DNA of 7,034 bases, from contig DBVJ01000023.1 of assembly GCA_002308115.1 (NCBI GenBank), positions 263-7,296 on the forward strand. The letters run 5' to 3'. The position numbers and the translations under genes are program-made. This DNA is from Lachnospiraceae bacterium UBA1267. GTDB taxonomy: Bacteria > Bacillota > Clostridia > Lachnospirales > Lachnospiraceae. Positions 1-6,669 of the stretch are shown piece after piece. The notes below the pieces were generated by a model that was not told where the DNA came from, made no database searches, and was given only the letters and a program-made list of their open reading frames with translations. Each line of letters starts with the position of its first letter. Positions within the stretch are counted from its first letter, which is position 1.

Positions 1-5
1 AACCT

Positions 6-3000
6 ATGAAGCAAAGCAAGATTTACCGCAAGCTTCTGTCCGTAGCGCTGGCTGCCGTCATGGTGCTGTCGCTTACGAACGGGCTGTCCGTCGGTAAGGC
101 GCGCGCCGCAGAGGACGGTGGATACCGTCTGACCTGGGAAGAGGTCGAGAACAACGGCAAGGGCCTTCTGCACGGCAGAAACAAGACTGAAGCGGCCTTC
201 GAAGAGAACTATGTCAAGAATGGCATGGTTCGCGTTTCCATTTTACTGGAAGGCGACGCCACTCTGAAGAAGTTCCCGGCGAAGAACATTGCTGCAAATG
301 CGGCCGCAACGAGCTACCGCGCAGGTCTCCGCGCCAAACAGGATGAAATGGCGCAGACGATCTCCCGGAAGGTTCTGAACGGAGAAAAGCTGGATGTCGT
401 CTGGAACATCACGCTTGCCGCAAACATCATTTCCGCGAACATCCCTTATGAGAAGCTGGATGCCGTCCGGAACATCATCGGCGTCAAAGACGTCGTTCTG
501 GAGACCAGATACGAGGCACTCGTCGCTTCCAAGGATGAGAACGATCCGAACATGTCCACCGCCAGCGAAATGGTCGGCGGAAACTTTGCCTGGGCGGCCG
601 GACTGACCGGCGCGGGCTCCAAGATCGCCATCGTCGATACGGGTCTGGACCTTGAACACCAGAGCTTTAACGGCGCTGCTTTCGAGGAGTCTCTGAAGGG
701 CAAGACCGTTGATCTTCTCGAAGCAGCGGAAGTCGCGTCTGTATTCAGCAGCCTGAATGCGGCGAAATTCCTCAGCGGCGCGGACGGCATTTACCGCAGT
801 GCCAAGGTTCCTTACGGCGTCAACTACGTCGACAAGGGACTGGACGTCACCCATATGGGCGACCGGCAGGGCGAGCACGGTTCTCATGTAGCCGGTATCG
901 CTGCGGCAAACAGCCTGATCCCGGACGGGAACGGCGGCTTTAAGAATGCGCTTGAAACCGTCAAGACCCAGGGCGAAGCTCCGGATGCGCAGCTCCTTAT
1001 CATGAAGGTTTTCGGCAAGGGCGGCGGCGCTTCGGATTCCGACTACATGGTCGCAATCGAAGATGCTATCCTTCTGGGGGCGGATGCGGTCAACCTGTCC
1101 CTGGGTTCCGGAAACCCCGGCCTGGTAACCAACAATACTTACAACAGGATCCTGACGGAAGTCGCGGAAGCAACCAACCTGGTGTGGTGCAACTCCGCCG
1201 GCAACAGCTATAACTGGGCACAGTACTCCAGCCAGGGTTTCCTCTATGGCGATGACGTCAGCTTTGCGACCGGCGGCAGTCCCGCGACTTACGCACCGAC
1301 CCTCTCTGTTGCCTCCGTGGTCAACAAGGGTCAGACCGGCCAGGGCTTCACGGCAGCCGATGTGTTTGCGATTTATAATGAAAGCGCAACATACGGCAAC
1401 CCGCCCCTCACCACCATCGCAGGCGAGTATGACTACGTACTCCTTGACGGCCCCGGCGTGGATGACAATAACCACGTGGGTCAGGCCGGAGACGACTTCA
1501 TGGCGCTTGGCAAGGGAGTCGTTGAAGGAAAGGTTGCATTCTGCTACCGCGGTTCTTCCTCTTTCTTCGCCAAGGCAAATGCCGCAGCGAAGCAGGGCGC
1601 GAAAGCCGTTGTCATCATCAACAATGCTGCAGGCGTCATCGGCCTCAACCTTACCGGCTACACCGAACATGTTCCGGTCGTTTCGCTTCTGAAGGCTGAC
1701 GGTGATGCAATCAAGGCGGCTTCCGAGAAAGTCACCGACGCCAGCGGCAATACGTATTACACCGGCAAGATCACGATCAGCGAAGGGATCGGCACCTCCA
1801 ATCCTGGTGAGAATTTCACCTACACGATGAGTGATTTCTCGTCCTGGGGCGTTCCCGGCGATCTGAGCATGAAGCCGGAGATCACCACCCCCGGCGGTAA
1901 TATTTACTCGATCTTCGGCCATAGCTATACCAGTGATGGTGTTGAGCAGGGCGGCCCGGACCAGTACGAGAACATGTCCGGTACCTCCATGGCTTCTCCT
2001 CAGATGGCAGGCCTGGTCGCGTTGTTCGCACAGTACATCCGTGAGAACGACCTGACCACGAAGACCGGCAGATCCGCACGTCAGCTGGCGCTCAGCCTTC
2101 TGATGTCCACAGCCGTTCCCATGCGGGATGCTAACGAGGAGTATTTCCCGGTCATCCAGCAGGGCTCCGGTCTTGCCAATATCAACAACGCCATCAATGC
2201 GAAGTCCTACATTACGATCGATGGTGTTGCGGAAACGGCACCGCTTTCCGCGGCTTCCGCGATCTCCGAGGGCAAGGTCAAAGTGGAACTTGGTGAATTG
2301 AAAGAAGATTCCTTCACGACCGAGTTCACGCTTCACAACTTCTCGGATGAGAAAGTGACCTACGACCTGAATGCGGACTTCTTCACGCAGCTGATCTACC
2401 CGATCAAAGGCGGCAATGTTCCCTATCGTCTGGGTTATATCGACTATCTGAACCTGGCGTATGAGTGGACGATCGATGGCCAGGAGTATGAACCGCTTGA
2501 CATCGTCTATGACTTTAACGGCGACTATGCCGTGAACGGCAAGGATGCACAGCACCTTCTGAACTATTGCGCAGGCCTTGTTGAAGAGTCCAAACTCTAC
2601 AATGCCTATTATGCAGACCTGGACGAAGACGGAGACATCGACACGAACGATGCACGTCTTGCGTTTGAAGGGCTGAATGCGGCTTCGGTCGATGTCGACT
2701 CCAAGGACGTCAAGGTCACCCTGAAGGTTTCCGGTCTGTCGAATGCGATCAAGTCCGAGAACGGCAACTTCATCGAAGGCTACATTTTCGTGAAGGAAAG
2801 CGATTCTGAAGACGGAGCGATCGGCGTCGGCCATTCCATCCCGGTCCTTGGTTTCTACGGCAACTGGACGGATGGCTCCATGTTCGACAAGGGCGACGTG
2901 ATCGCCTACACCTACGGTCTGGAAGACAGACTCCCGTACCTGTACGGTGTGCCCGGCGGCTTCAGCGGAAACGAGTACTCGCGTACCGGCTTCACCATCA

Positions 3001-6000
3001 ACAACTACGTCTTCACCGGCAACCCGATGGCGTATGACTACAGCATCGAAGATACGGAGCAGAAGACCCCGCTGTATCTGCCGGAACGTAACGCGATCAG
3101 TAAGGATTCTGTGATCAACAGCGTCGCTTATACGCAGATCCGTAACGCCGGCGCGAGCCGCTTCTTCCTCACGGACAAAGACGGCAATGTGGTTTTCGGA
3201 ACGGAAAGAACCTTCGGCGCTTCCTATTCGGCGTTCTATTATGTGAACCAGTCCACATGGAACTACAGGTCTTCCAGCAGAAAGCTCAATTTCTCGCCGG
3301 CCACGCTGACGGAAGGAGAATCGTATGTCCTGAATTATCAGGCGGCTCCTGAGTATTACCTCAACGCCGACGGCAGCGTCCGCTGGGATGACCTTGGCAA
3401 GGGCTCGATCTACAGCCTGCCTGTTACCGTCGACAACACGGCGCCGACCATGGAAGAGCCGACCTTTGACGGAGAGACCAAGAAACTCACGGTCAAAGCG
3501 CAGGATGACCGCTGGATCGCGGCTGTTGCTCTTTGGACGGAAGACGAAGAGCTCGTGGATTACTTCGGCGGTTTCGCAGAACACGAAAAAGGCCAGGCGT
3601 ATGATTACGAGTTCGATCTTTCCGAACTGGTTACCGGCGCAGAAGACGATGTCGCCCATTACACGGTTGAAGTCTATGACTATGCCGAGAACCTCAAGAC
3701 CTTCCGGCTCAACCTGAACAAGGACGAACTGGATGATCCGATCTCGGTCAAGATCAAACAGACCGCTTCTGAAGCTGTCATCGTGAACGGCGGCAAGCTC
3801 CAGCTGACGGCGATGGTTTATCCGTGGGGCGTTGTCGAGGATGACAGAGTCACCTGGAGCTCCGCGGACGAATCGATCGCGACGGTCGATGAGAACGGTC
3901 TTGTAACAAGCGTTGCCACGGAGGATTCCACGGTCAAGATCACGGCCACTTCGGTTCTGGATCCGACCGCATCCGACAGTATCACTGTCACGATCAAGAT
4001 GGTCCACAAGGAACTGAACGGCTTCGTGTGGGACGACAATGGCGCTGTCTGGGCTTCCGAGTTCGATATCGCCACGCTCCCGAGATACACCAAGCTGAAT
4101 GCAGAGAATCTCGACATCCCGCTTGCCAGCGCGGCCTATGACCAGACCGGCAAACTGTACGCGGTCTCCTGCGGCGAGTTCAACGGCGACAACGAGGTCA
4201 TGTACACGGTTGATACGGAGACCTGGGAACTGACCGAAGTGGGCAGCCTGGAGATCACTTATGCAGATATCTGCCAGGCCCCGTCGCTTGGGGACAACTA
4301 CCTGCTTGCGGTCTATGCCTACTATGTCGTGATCGTTAACAAGACGACCGGAGCCTACGAAGGCCTCTTTAATTTCAGCAAATACCTGACCAACGACGAG
4401 TGGTTTGTCGGTATTGCCTACGCTTCTGCGGTAAACACAGGTTATGGCAAAGCAGATATGATCTATCTGCTCGACGATTCCGGCAATCTGCATTACACCG
4501 CCATTGTTCCTTATGAGGATAGCTATTCGCACTTCGGACTTAACACGATCGGACAGATCGGGGATGCGGTCGATACGCCTTACTGGCAGTCCCTGTACTC
4601 TGACGGCTCTGCCATCTACTGGAGCCGTTTCTCGAAGGAAGAAAATGACGTCGACATGATCATGGTCGACATGCAGACCGGGCTGGTCCTTAACATGGGC
4701 AGCTTTGCTGACAGTGTCTGGCCGGTCGGCGGTCTGTTCGAACTGGGCGTCAACCCCGGACCGAACAGTTCCTTTGCCCCGTTCGACTATGAGCTTGCAA
4801 AGGCTAACTTCTCTACCGAGAGGATCGAAAAGGCCGAGAAGGAAGGCAAAGCCTTCACAAAGAAGATCGGCGGTTCTCTGAATGCGGCCAAGGGCGGCGA
4901 GACGGCAGAACCCGATAAGGTCTCTACCGAAGTCAAAGTCGACCTCACTGCTGAAGAACTGACCAAGAACGGCCTGATCCAGCTTGAAATTCCTGAGACG
5001 GTCGAACTTCTGAGATGGTCCTCCAACGCTCAGTTCAAGGCCTGGAACGACAAAGAGACCGGCAAGATCACCTTCGCATTCGTCGATCTTGAAGGCATCG
5101 CAGCGGATGACGTGATCCTGACCCTTGTGTTCTCCAAGGAGAGCGCAGGCACGGTGATCGTGACCACGAGCGATATCAACGAAGACGATGAAAATGAAGT
5201 CGTTGAAGAGATCGAACTTGGATTTGCCGTGCATGACCACATTTACGGCGAGCCCGAATGGGCATGGGCCGAAGATTACAGCTCCGCGACTGCGACCTTC
5301 AAGTGCGTCCTCAAGGACGATACGCAGGTGCTGAATGCCACGATCACCTTTGAAGACAACGACGCGGACAAGACCAGAACCTACACCGCTACGGTTGAGT
5401 TCCAGGGCAAGACCTACACCGATTCGAAGACGGTCGATCATTCCTGGGAGCCGTTCACCTGGACGCGTCTCAAGGGCACGAACCGCTACGGCACGATGGC
5501 TGCGATCACGCAGGAAGGCTTCAAGGAAGCAAATTCCGCGAAGACCGTTCTCGTTGCGCTTGGCACGGATTATGTTTCCGCGCTTCTGGCCGGCGGCCTT
5601 GCCGGCGCGCTGGATGCTCCGCTGATCACTGCTCCTGCCGACACCTCCGTCGCCAAAAATATGACGATTGTGAAGGATGAGCTCGAGAGACTTGCAGCCG
5701 AAGGCTGTGAAGTCATCATCATCGGTTCAGCAAGCGAGGTCAACGACGAAGTCAAGGCTGTACTCGCAGGCGCACAGAATGTCGCGAGCGTGAAGAGACT
5801 TGAAGCGGCGACCCGTGAAGAACTGGCAGAAGTCCTTTACAACTACGGCGAGGGCAAGTGGACCGAGAGCGGAACGGTCATTCTGGCAAACGGCTACAAC
5901 TTTGCGGATACGCTGTCTGCAAGCCCCTATGCCTACTATGCGAAGACTCCGATCTTCTACACCAATGAAGAGCATGCCCTGAGCGCCTCGACGAAGACCT

Positions 6001-6461
6001 TCATGGCTTCCGGCAAGGTGAAACGTGTTGTGATCGTCGGCGGTGATGCTGCCGTTTCAACGGAGACCGAGGAAGAACTGAAGGGCATGGGCCTTGAGGT
6101 CATCCGACTCAAGGGCGCTCAGCGTTATGCCACCAGTGCGGCGATCGTCAACTGGGCTTGCGGCTTCGATACGGAAGCTGCGTTCCAGCCGGATAAGCTT
6201 CTCACACTGGACAACATGGCTGTTGCTACCGGCCTCAATGCCGCTGACGCGCTTGCGTCGGTCAACGTGGTCGGCAAGAAGGGCTCGGCGCTTCTCCTGG
6301 TTGCGGACAATACAACCACAAACTACAACAGATTCAAAGAGAATCTGGACGGCATCATCAAAGCCCACAAGGAAAGCATCTATACGGGCTACATCCTTGG
6401 CGGAACCGGAGCTGTCTCTGAACAGATCGAAGCTGATCTGAACGCGGCAACTGCGGAGTAA
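6..6461 (+). CDS. Secreted, cell-wall-anchored S8 (subtilisin-like) serine protease, C5a-peptidase/lactocepin type, with dockerin-like and CWB2 domains
   Basis: This is a complete 2151-residue extracellular endopeptidase. Residues 1-34 form a Sec signal peptide: basic start, hydrophobic core at 10-23, and A-R-A before the likely cut at 34/35. Residues 69-169 resemble an inhibitor I9 propeptide. The S8 domain (about 196-733) has all catalytic residues: Asp211 in AIVDTGLD, His291 in HGSHVAG, Ser661 in SGTSMASP, and oxyanion Asn400 in SAGN. A PA-type insert lies between Asn400 and Ser661. Downstream are an Fn3-like region containing GFYGNW (949-954) interrupted by a dockerin-like module, further beta domains to about 1240, Big2 (1246-1331), a propeller-like region, a cohesin-like region and three CWB2 repeats. 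There is no LPXTG or SLH anchor. The signal peptide supports this start; only 5 bases precede it, so promoter and RBS lie outside the window. An active protease is inferred; the substrate is unknown. Confidence 0.93.
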   Translation: MKQSKIYRKLLSVALAAVMVLSLTNGLSVGKARAAEDGGYRLTWEEVENNGKGLLHGRNKTEAAFEENYVKNGMVRVSILLEGDATLKKFPAKNIAANAAATSYRAGLRAKQDEMAQTISRKVLNGEKLDVVWNITLAANIISANIPYEKLDAVRNIIGVKDVVLETRYEALVASKDENDPNMSTASEMVGGNFAWAAGLTGAGSKIAIVDTGLDLEHQSFNGAAFEESLKGKTVDLLEAAEVASVFSSLNAAKFLSGADGIYRSAKVPYGVNYVDKGLDVTHMGDRQGEHGSHVAGIAAANSLIPDGNGGFKNALETVKTQGEAPDAQLLIMKVFGKGGGASDSDYMVAIEDAILLGADAVNLSLGSGNPGLVTNNTYNRILTEVAEATNLVWCNSAGNSYNWAQYSSQGFLYGDDVSFATGGSPATYAPTLSVASVVNKGQTGQGFTAADVFAIYNESATYGNPPLTTIAGEYDYVLLDGPGVDDNNHVGQAGDDFMALGKGVVEGKVAFCYRGSSSFFAKANAAAKQGAKAVVIINNAAGVIGLNLTGYTEHVPVVSLLKADGDAIKAASEKVTDASGNTYYTGKITISEGIGTSNPGENFTYTMSDFSSWGVPGDLSMKPEITTPGGNIYSIFGHSYTSDGVEQGGPDQYENMSGTSMASPQMAGLVALFAQYIRENDLTTKTGRSARQLALSLLMSTAVPMRDANEEYFPVIQQGSGLANINNAINAKSYITIDGVAETAPLSAASAISEGKVKVELGELKEDSFTTEFTLHNFSDEKVTYDLNADFFTQLIYPIKGGNVPYRLGYIDYLNLAYEWTIDGQEYEPLDIVYDFNGDYAVNGKDAQHLLNYCAGLVEESKLYNAYYADLDEDGDIDTNDARLAFEGLNAASVDVDSKDVKVTLKVSGLSNAIKSENGNFIEGYIFVKESDSEDGAIGVGHSIPVLGFYGNWTDGSMFDKGDVIAYTYGLEDRLPYLYGVPGGFSGNEYSRTGFTINNYVFTGNPMAYDYSIEDTEQKTPLYLPERNAISKDSVINSVAYTQIRNAGASRFFLTDKDGNVVFGTERTFGASYSAFYYVNQSTWNYRSSSRKLNFSPATLTEGESYVLNYQAAPEYYLNADGSVRWDDLGKGSIYSLPVTVDNTAPTMEEPTFDGETKKLTVKAQDDRWIAAVALWTEDEELVDYFGGFAEHEKGQAYDYEFDLSELVTGAEDDVAHYTVEVYDYAENLKTFRLNLNKDELDDPISVKIKQTASEAVIVNGGKLQLTAMVYPWGVVEDDRVTWSSADESIATVDENGLVTSVATEDSTVKITATSVLDPTASDSITVTIKMVHKELNGFVWDDNGAVWASEFDIATLPRYTKLNAENLDIPLASAAYDQTGKLYAVSCGEFNGDNEVMYTVDTETWELTEVGSLEITYADICQAPSLGDNYLLAVYAYYVVIVNKTTGAYEGLFNFSKYLTNDEWFVGIAYASAVNTGYGKADMIYLLDDSGNLHYTAIVPYEDSYSHFGLNTIGQIGDAVDTPYWQSLYSDGSAIYWSRFSKEENDVDMIMVDMQTGLVLNMGSFADSVWPVGGLFELGVNPGPNSSFAPFDYELAKANFSTERIEKAEKEGKAFTKKIGGSLNAAKGGETAEPDKVSTEVKVDLTAEELTKNGLIQLEIPETVELLRWSSNAQFKAWNDKETGKITFAFVDLEGIAADDVILTLVFSKESAGTVIVTTSDINEDDENEVVEEIELGFAVHDHIYGEPEWAWAEDYSSATATFKCVLKDDTQVLNATITFEDNDADKTRTYTATVEFQGKTYTDSKTVDHSWEPFTWTRLKGTNRYGTMAAITQEGFKEANSAKTVLVALGTDYVSALLAGGLAGALDAPLITAPADTSVAKNMTIVKDELERLAAEGCEVIIIGSASEVNDEVKAVLAGAQNVASVKRLEAATREELAEVLYNYGEGKWTESGTVILANGYNFADTLSASPYAYYAKTPIFYTNEEHALSASTKTFMASGKVKRVVIVGGDAAVSTETEEELKGMGLEVIRLKGAQRYATSAAIVNWACGFDTEAAFQPDKLLTLDNMAVATGLNAADALASVNVVGKKGSALLLVADNTTTNYNRFKENLDGIIKAHKESIYTGYILGGTGAVSEQIEADLNAATAE
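1404..1721 (+). other. PA (protease-associated) domain inserted in the S8 catalytic domain
   Basis: Residues about 467-572 sit between the oxyanion Asn400 and the catalytic Ser661. They contain the usual PA pattern: GKVAFCYRG, then an Ala/Lys-rich helix, then AKAVVIINN, and finally VPVVSL. In lactocepins and C5a peptidases a PA domain occupies this same position and is thought to shape access of protein substrates to the active site. Boundaries are approximate. Confidence 0.8.
2277..2870 (+). other. Fn3-like (fn3_5 type) region following the protease domain
   Basis: Residues about 758-955 start with KVELGEL and a beta strand ending TLHNFSDEKVTYDL. They resume after the dockerin-like insert with DVKVTLKVSG, and close with the IPVLGFYGNW signature found after the catalytic domain of lactocepin and C5a-peptidase proteins. 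In those families this domain packs against the catalytic domain and helps place the substrate. Here the fold appears to be split by the insert at 836-890. Confidence 0.6.
2511..2675 (+). other. Dockerin-like module with two calcium-binding loops
   Basis: Residues 836-890 contain two F-hand loops of the dockerin type I pattern. Loop one is DFNGDYAVNGKD, with predicted calcium ligands Asp836, Asn838, Asp840, Asn844 and Asp847. Loop two is DLDEDGDIDTND, with Asp871, Asp873, Asp875, Asp879 and Asp882. Each loop is followed by a short helix (AQHLLNYCAGL and ARLAFEGL). Dockerins normally bind cohesin domains on scaffold proteins. This one lies in the middle of the chain, inside the Fn3-like region, and not at a terminus as is common. 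Calcium binding is very likely from the motif; cohesin binding is inferred. Confidence 0.82.
3741..3998 (+). other. Big2-type bacterial immunoglobulin-like domain
   Basis: Residues 1246-1331 match the Big2 layout: a first strand ISVKIKQ, then GGKLQLTAMVYP, then VTWSSADESIATVDENGLVT, and a closing strand ending SITVTIKM. The pairing of W-S-S with ATVDENGLVT is the family hallmark. Such domains act as stalk or adhesion modules in surface proteins. Confidence 0.85.
4002..4748 (+). other. Possible beta-propeller-like region
   Basis: Residues 1333-1581 contain recurring strand-turn units such as AAYDQTGKLYAV, YTVDTETWELTEVG, VIVNKTTGAYEG, YLLDDSGNLHY and MVDMQTGLVLNMG. Each has a D-x-x-T/S-G style turn between beta strands, which is typical of propeller blades. 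I cannot count the blades confidently and do not recognise a named family, so this is a fold suggestion only. Confidence 0.4.
4920..5222 (+). other. Cohesin-like / Ig-like beta-sandwich domain
   Basis: Residues about 1639-1739 follow a charged, Lys/Glu-rich linker (about 1592-1638). They read as alternating strands: VSTEVKVDLTA, LIQLEIPE, GKITFAFVDLEGIAADDVIL, TLVFSKESAGTVIVTTSD and VVEEIELG. The order of a strand, an acidic turn, G-I-A, then L-x-L-x-F and a Thr/Val-rich strand resembles cohesin domains of gut Bacillota surface proteins. The match is from remembered pattern only and a different Ig-like fold is possible. Confidence 0.4.
5232..5441 (+). other. Small H-D-H / F-x-C module preceding the wall anchor
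   Basis: Residues 1743-1812 begin HDHIYGEPEW and contain ATATFKC and YTATVEFQGKTYTDSKTV. I recall this module as common, often repeated, in surface proteins of Bacillota. From memory, relatives usually carry a second Cys shortly after F-x-C. Here Cys1767 is followed by V-L-K-D-D, so the pair looks broken. A metal site using His1743, His1745 and Cys1767 is possible but unproven. Confidence 0.45.
5466..6449 (+). other. Three CWB2 (cell wall binding type 2) repeats, C-terminal anchor
   Basis: Residues 1821-2148 hold three repeats. Repeat 1 starts RLKGTNRYGTMAAI and has the later strand EVIIIGSASEV. Repeat 2 starts near residue 1931 as RLEAATREEL and has VKRVVIVGGDAAVS. Repeat 3 starts at 2034 as RLKGAQRYATSAAI and has GYILGGTGAVS. 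In Clostridioides difficile surface proteins, three such repeats together bind an anionic wall polymer non-covalently. Here they end the protein, so they should be the sole anchor. Repeat 2 has lost the usual R-Y-x-T part of its opening. Confidence 0.9.
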
Positions 6462-6472
6462 AATGAAGCCAT

Positions 6473-6497
6473 AAGACTTTCGGTTTTCGATAGTCTT
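6473..6497 (+). other. Small hairpin just after the protease stop codon
   Basis: AAGACT at 6473-6478 pairs with AGTCTT at 6492-6497. Inside, TCG at 6480-6482 pairs with CGA at 6488-6490, leaving one T/T mismatch and a GTTTT loop. It starts 11 bases after the stop codon and precedes the main terminator. No T-run follows it, so it is not itself a terminator. It may protect the mRNA 3' end. Confidence 0.5.
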
Positions 6498-6507
6498 GAA
6501 AAAGATG

Positions 6508-6543
6508 CCGCGGCGCCCCTGAAAAGGCGCCGCGGTTTTCTAT
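6508..6543 (+). terminator. Rho-independent terminator of the protease gene
   Basis: A perfect 10-bp GC-only stem pairs 6508-6517 (CCGCGGCGCC) with 6526-6535 (GGCGCCGCGG) around the 8-base loop CCTGAAAA. TTTTCTAT follows directly. On the minus strand the same stem is followed by CATCTTTTTC, from the A-run at 6499-6503, so it could also stop transcription coming from the right. It should separate the protease transcript from the next gene. Confidence 0.9.
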
Positions 6544-6573
6544 GCCTCGAGGAAAACAATTCCCGAAAAACAG

Positions 6574-6602
6574 ATTACAATTTGTCATTATTATGCTACA
6601 AT
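6574..6602 (+). promoter_or_regulatory. Extended -10 sigma-70/SigA-type promoter for the FAD oxidoreductase gene
   Basis: The -10 box TACAAT (6597-6602) matches 5 of 6 consensus bases and carries the extended motif TG-C directly before it (6594-6596). A 17-base spacer puts the -35 box at 6574-6579 (ATTACA, 4 of 6 matches to TTGACA). Transcription would start near 6608-6610, giving a leader of about 60 bases. The region is markedly AT-richer than the flanking genes. Confidence 0.65.
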
Positions 6603-6613
6603 ACATTTTGTAT
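6577..6613. promoter_or_regulatory. Two ACAA/TTGT dyads overlapping the promoter, possible operator
   Basis: ACAA-T-TTGT lies at 6577-6585 and TACAA-N6-TTGTA at 6597-6612. The second dyad covers the -10 box and the predicted start. A further palindrome, ATACA-TTT-TGTAT, occupies 6601-6613. Repressor sites are often placed this way. AT-rich sequence makes short dyads by chance, so no particular regulator is proposed. Confidence 0.3.
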
Positions 6614-6615
6614 GT

Positions 6616-6663
6616 GCATTCTGAAACATGGGGCTGACAGACCCGGAGAATGCCTAATCGGAG
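6616..6663 (+). promoter_or_regulatory. Structured 5' leader and ribosome binding site of the FAD oxidoreductase gene
   Basis: GCATTCT at 6616-6622 pairs perfectly with AGAATGC at 6647-6653. Within this arm GGG (6631-6633) can pair with CCC (6642-6644). The Shine-Dalgarno GGAG at 6660-6663 lies 6 bases before the ATG at 6670 and just outside the stem. The heptamer CGGAGAA occurs twice, at 6644-6650 and at the ribosome site 6659-6665. I do not recognise a known riboswitch class. Confidence 0.4.
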
Positions 6664-6669
6664 AAATGT

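Noticed and set aside
243..5441. 1732-residue open frame on the minus strand
   Set aside because: It is exactly in codon register with the protease and arises from missing TTA, CTA and TCA codons. Its translation is rich in Arg, Asp, Val and Ile with no recognisable domain, signal or ribosome site.
5335..5625. Short plus-strand open frames inside the protease (also near 394, 1246, 3388, 5800 and 6094)
   Set aside because: They are alternate-frame shadows of the protease, Arg/Ser/Pro-rich and without ribosome sites or domains.
6551..6563. GGAA-N5-TTCC inverted repeat between terminator and promoter
   Set aside because: A four-base stem in AT-rich sequence is expected by chance and no function is suggested by its position.
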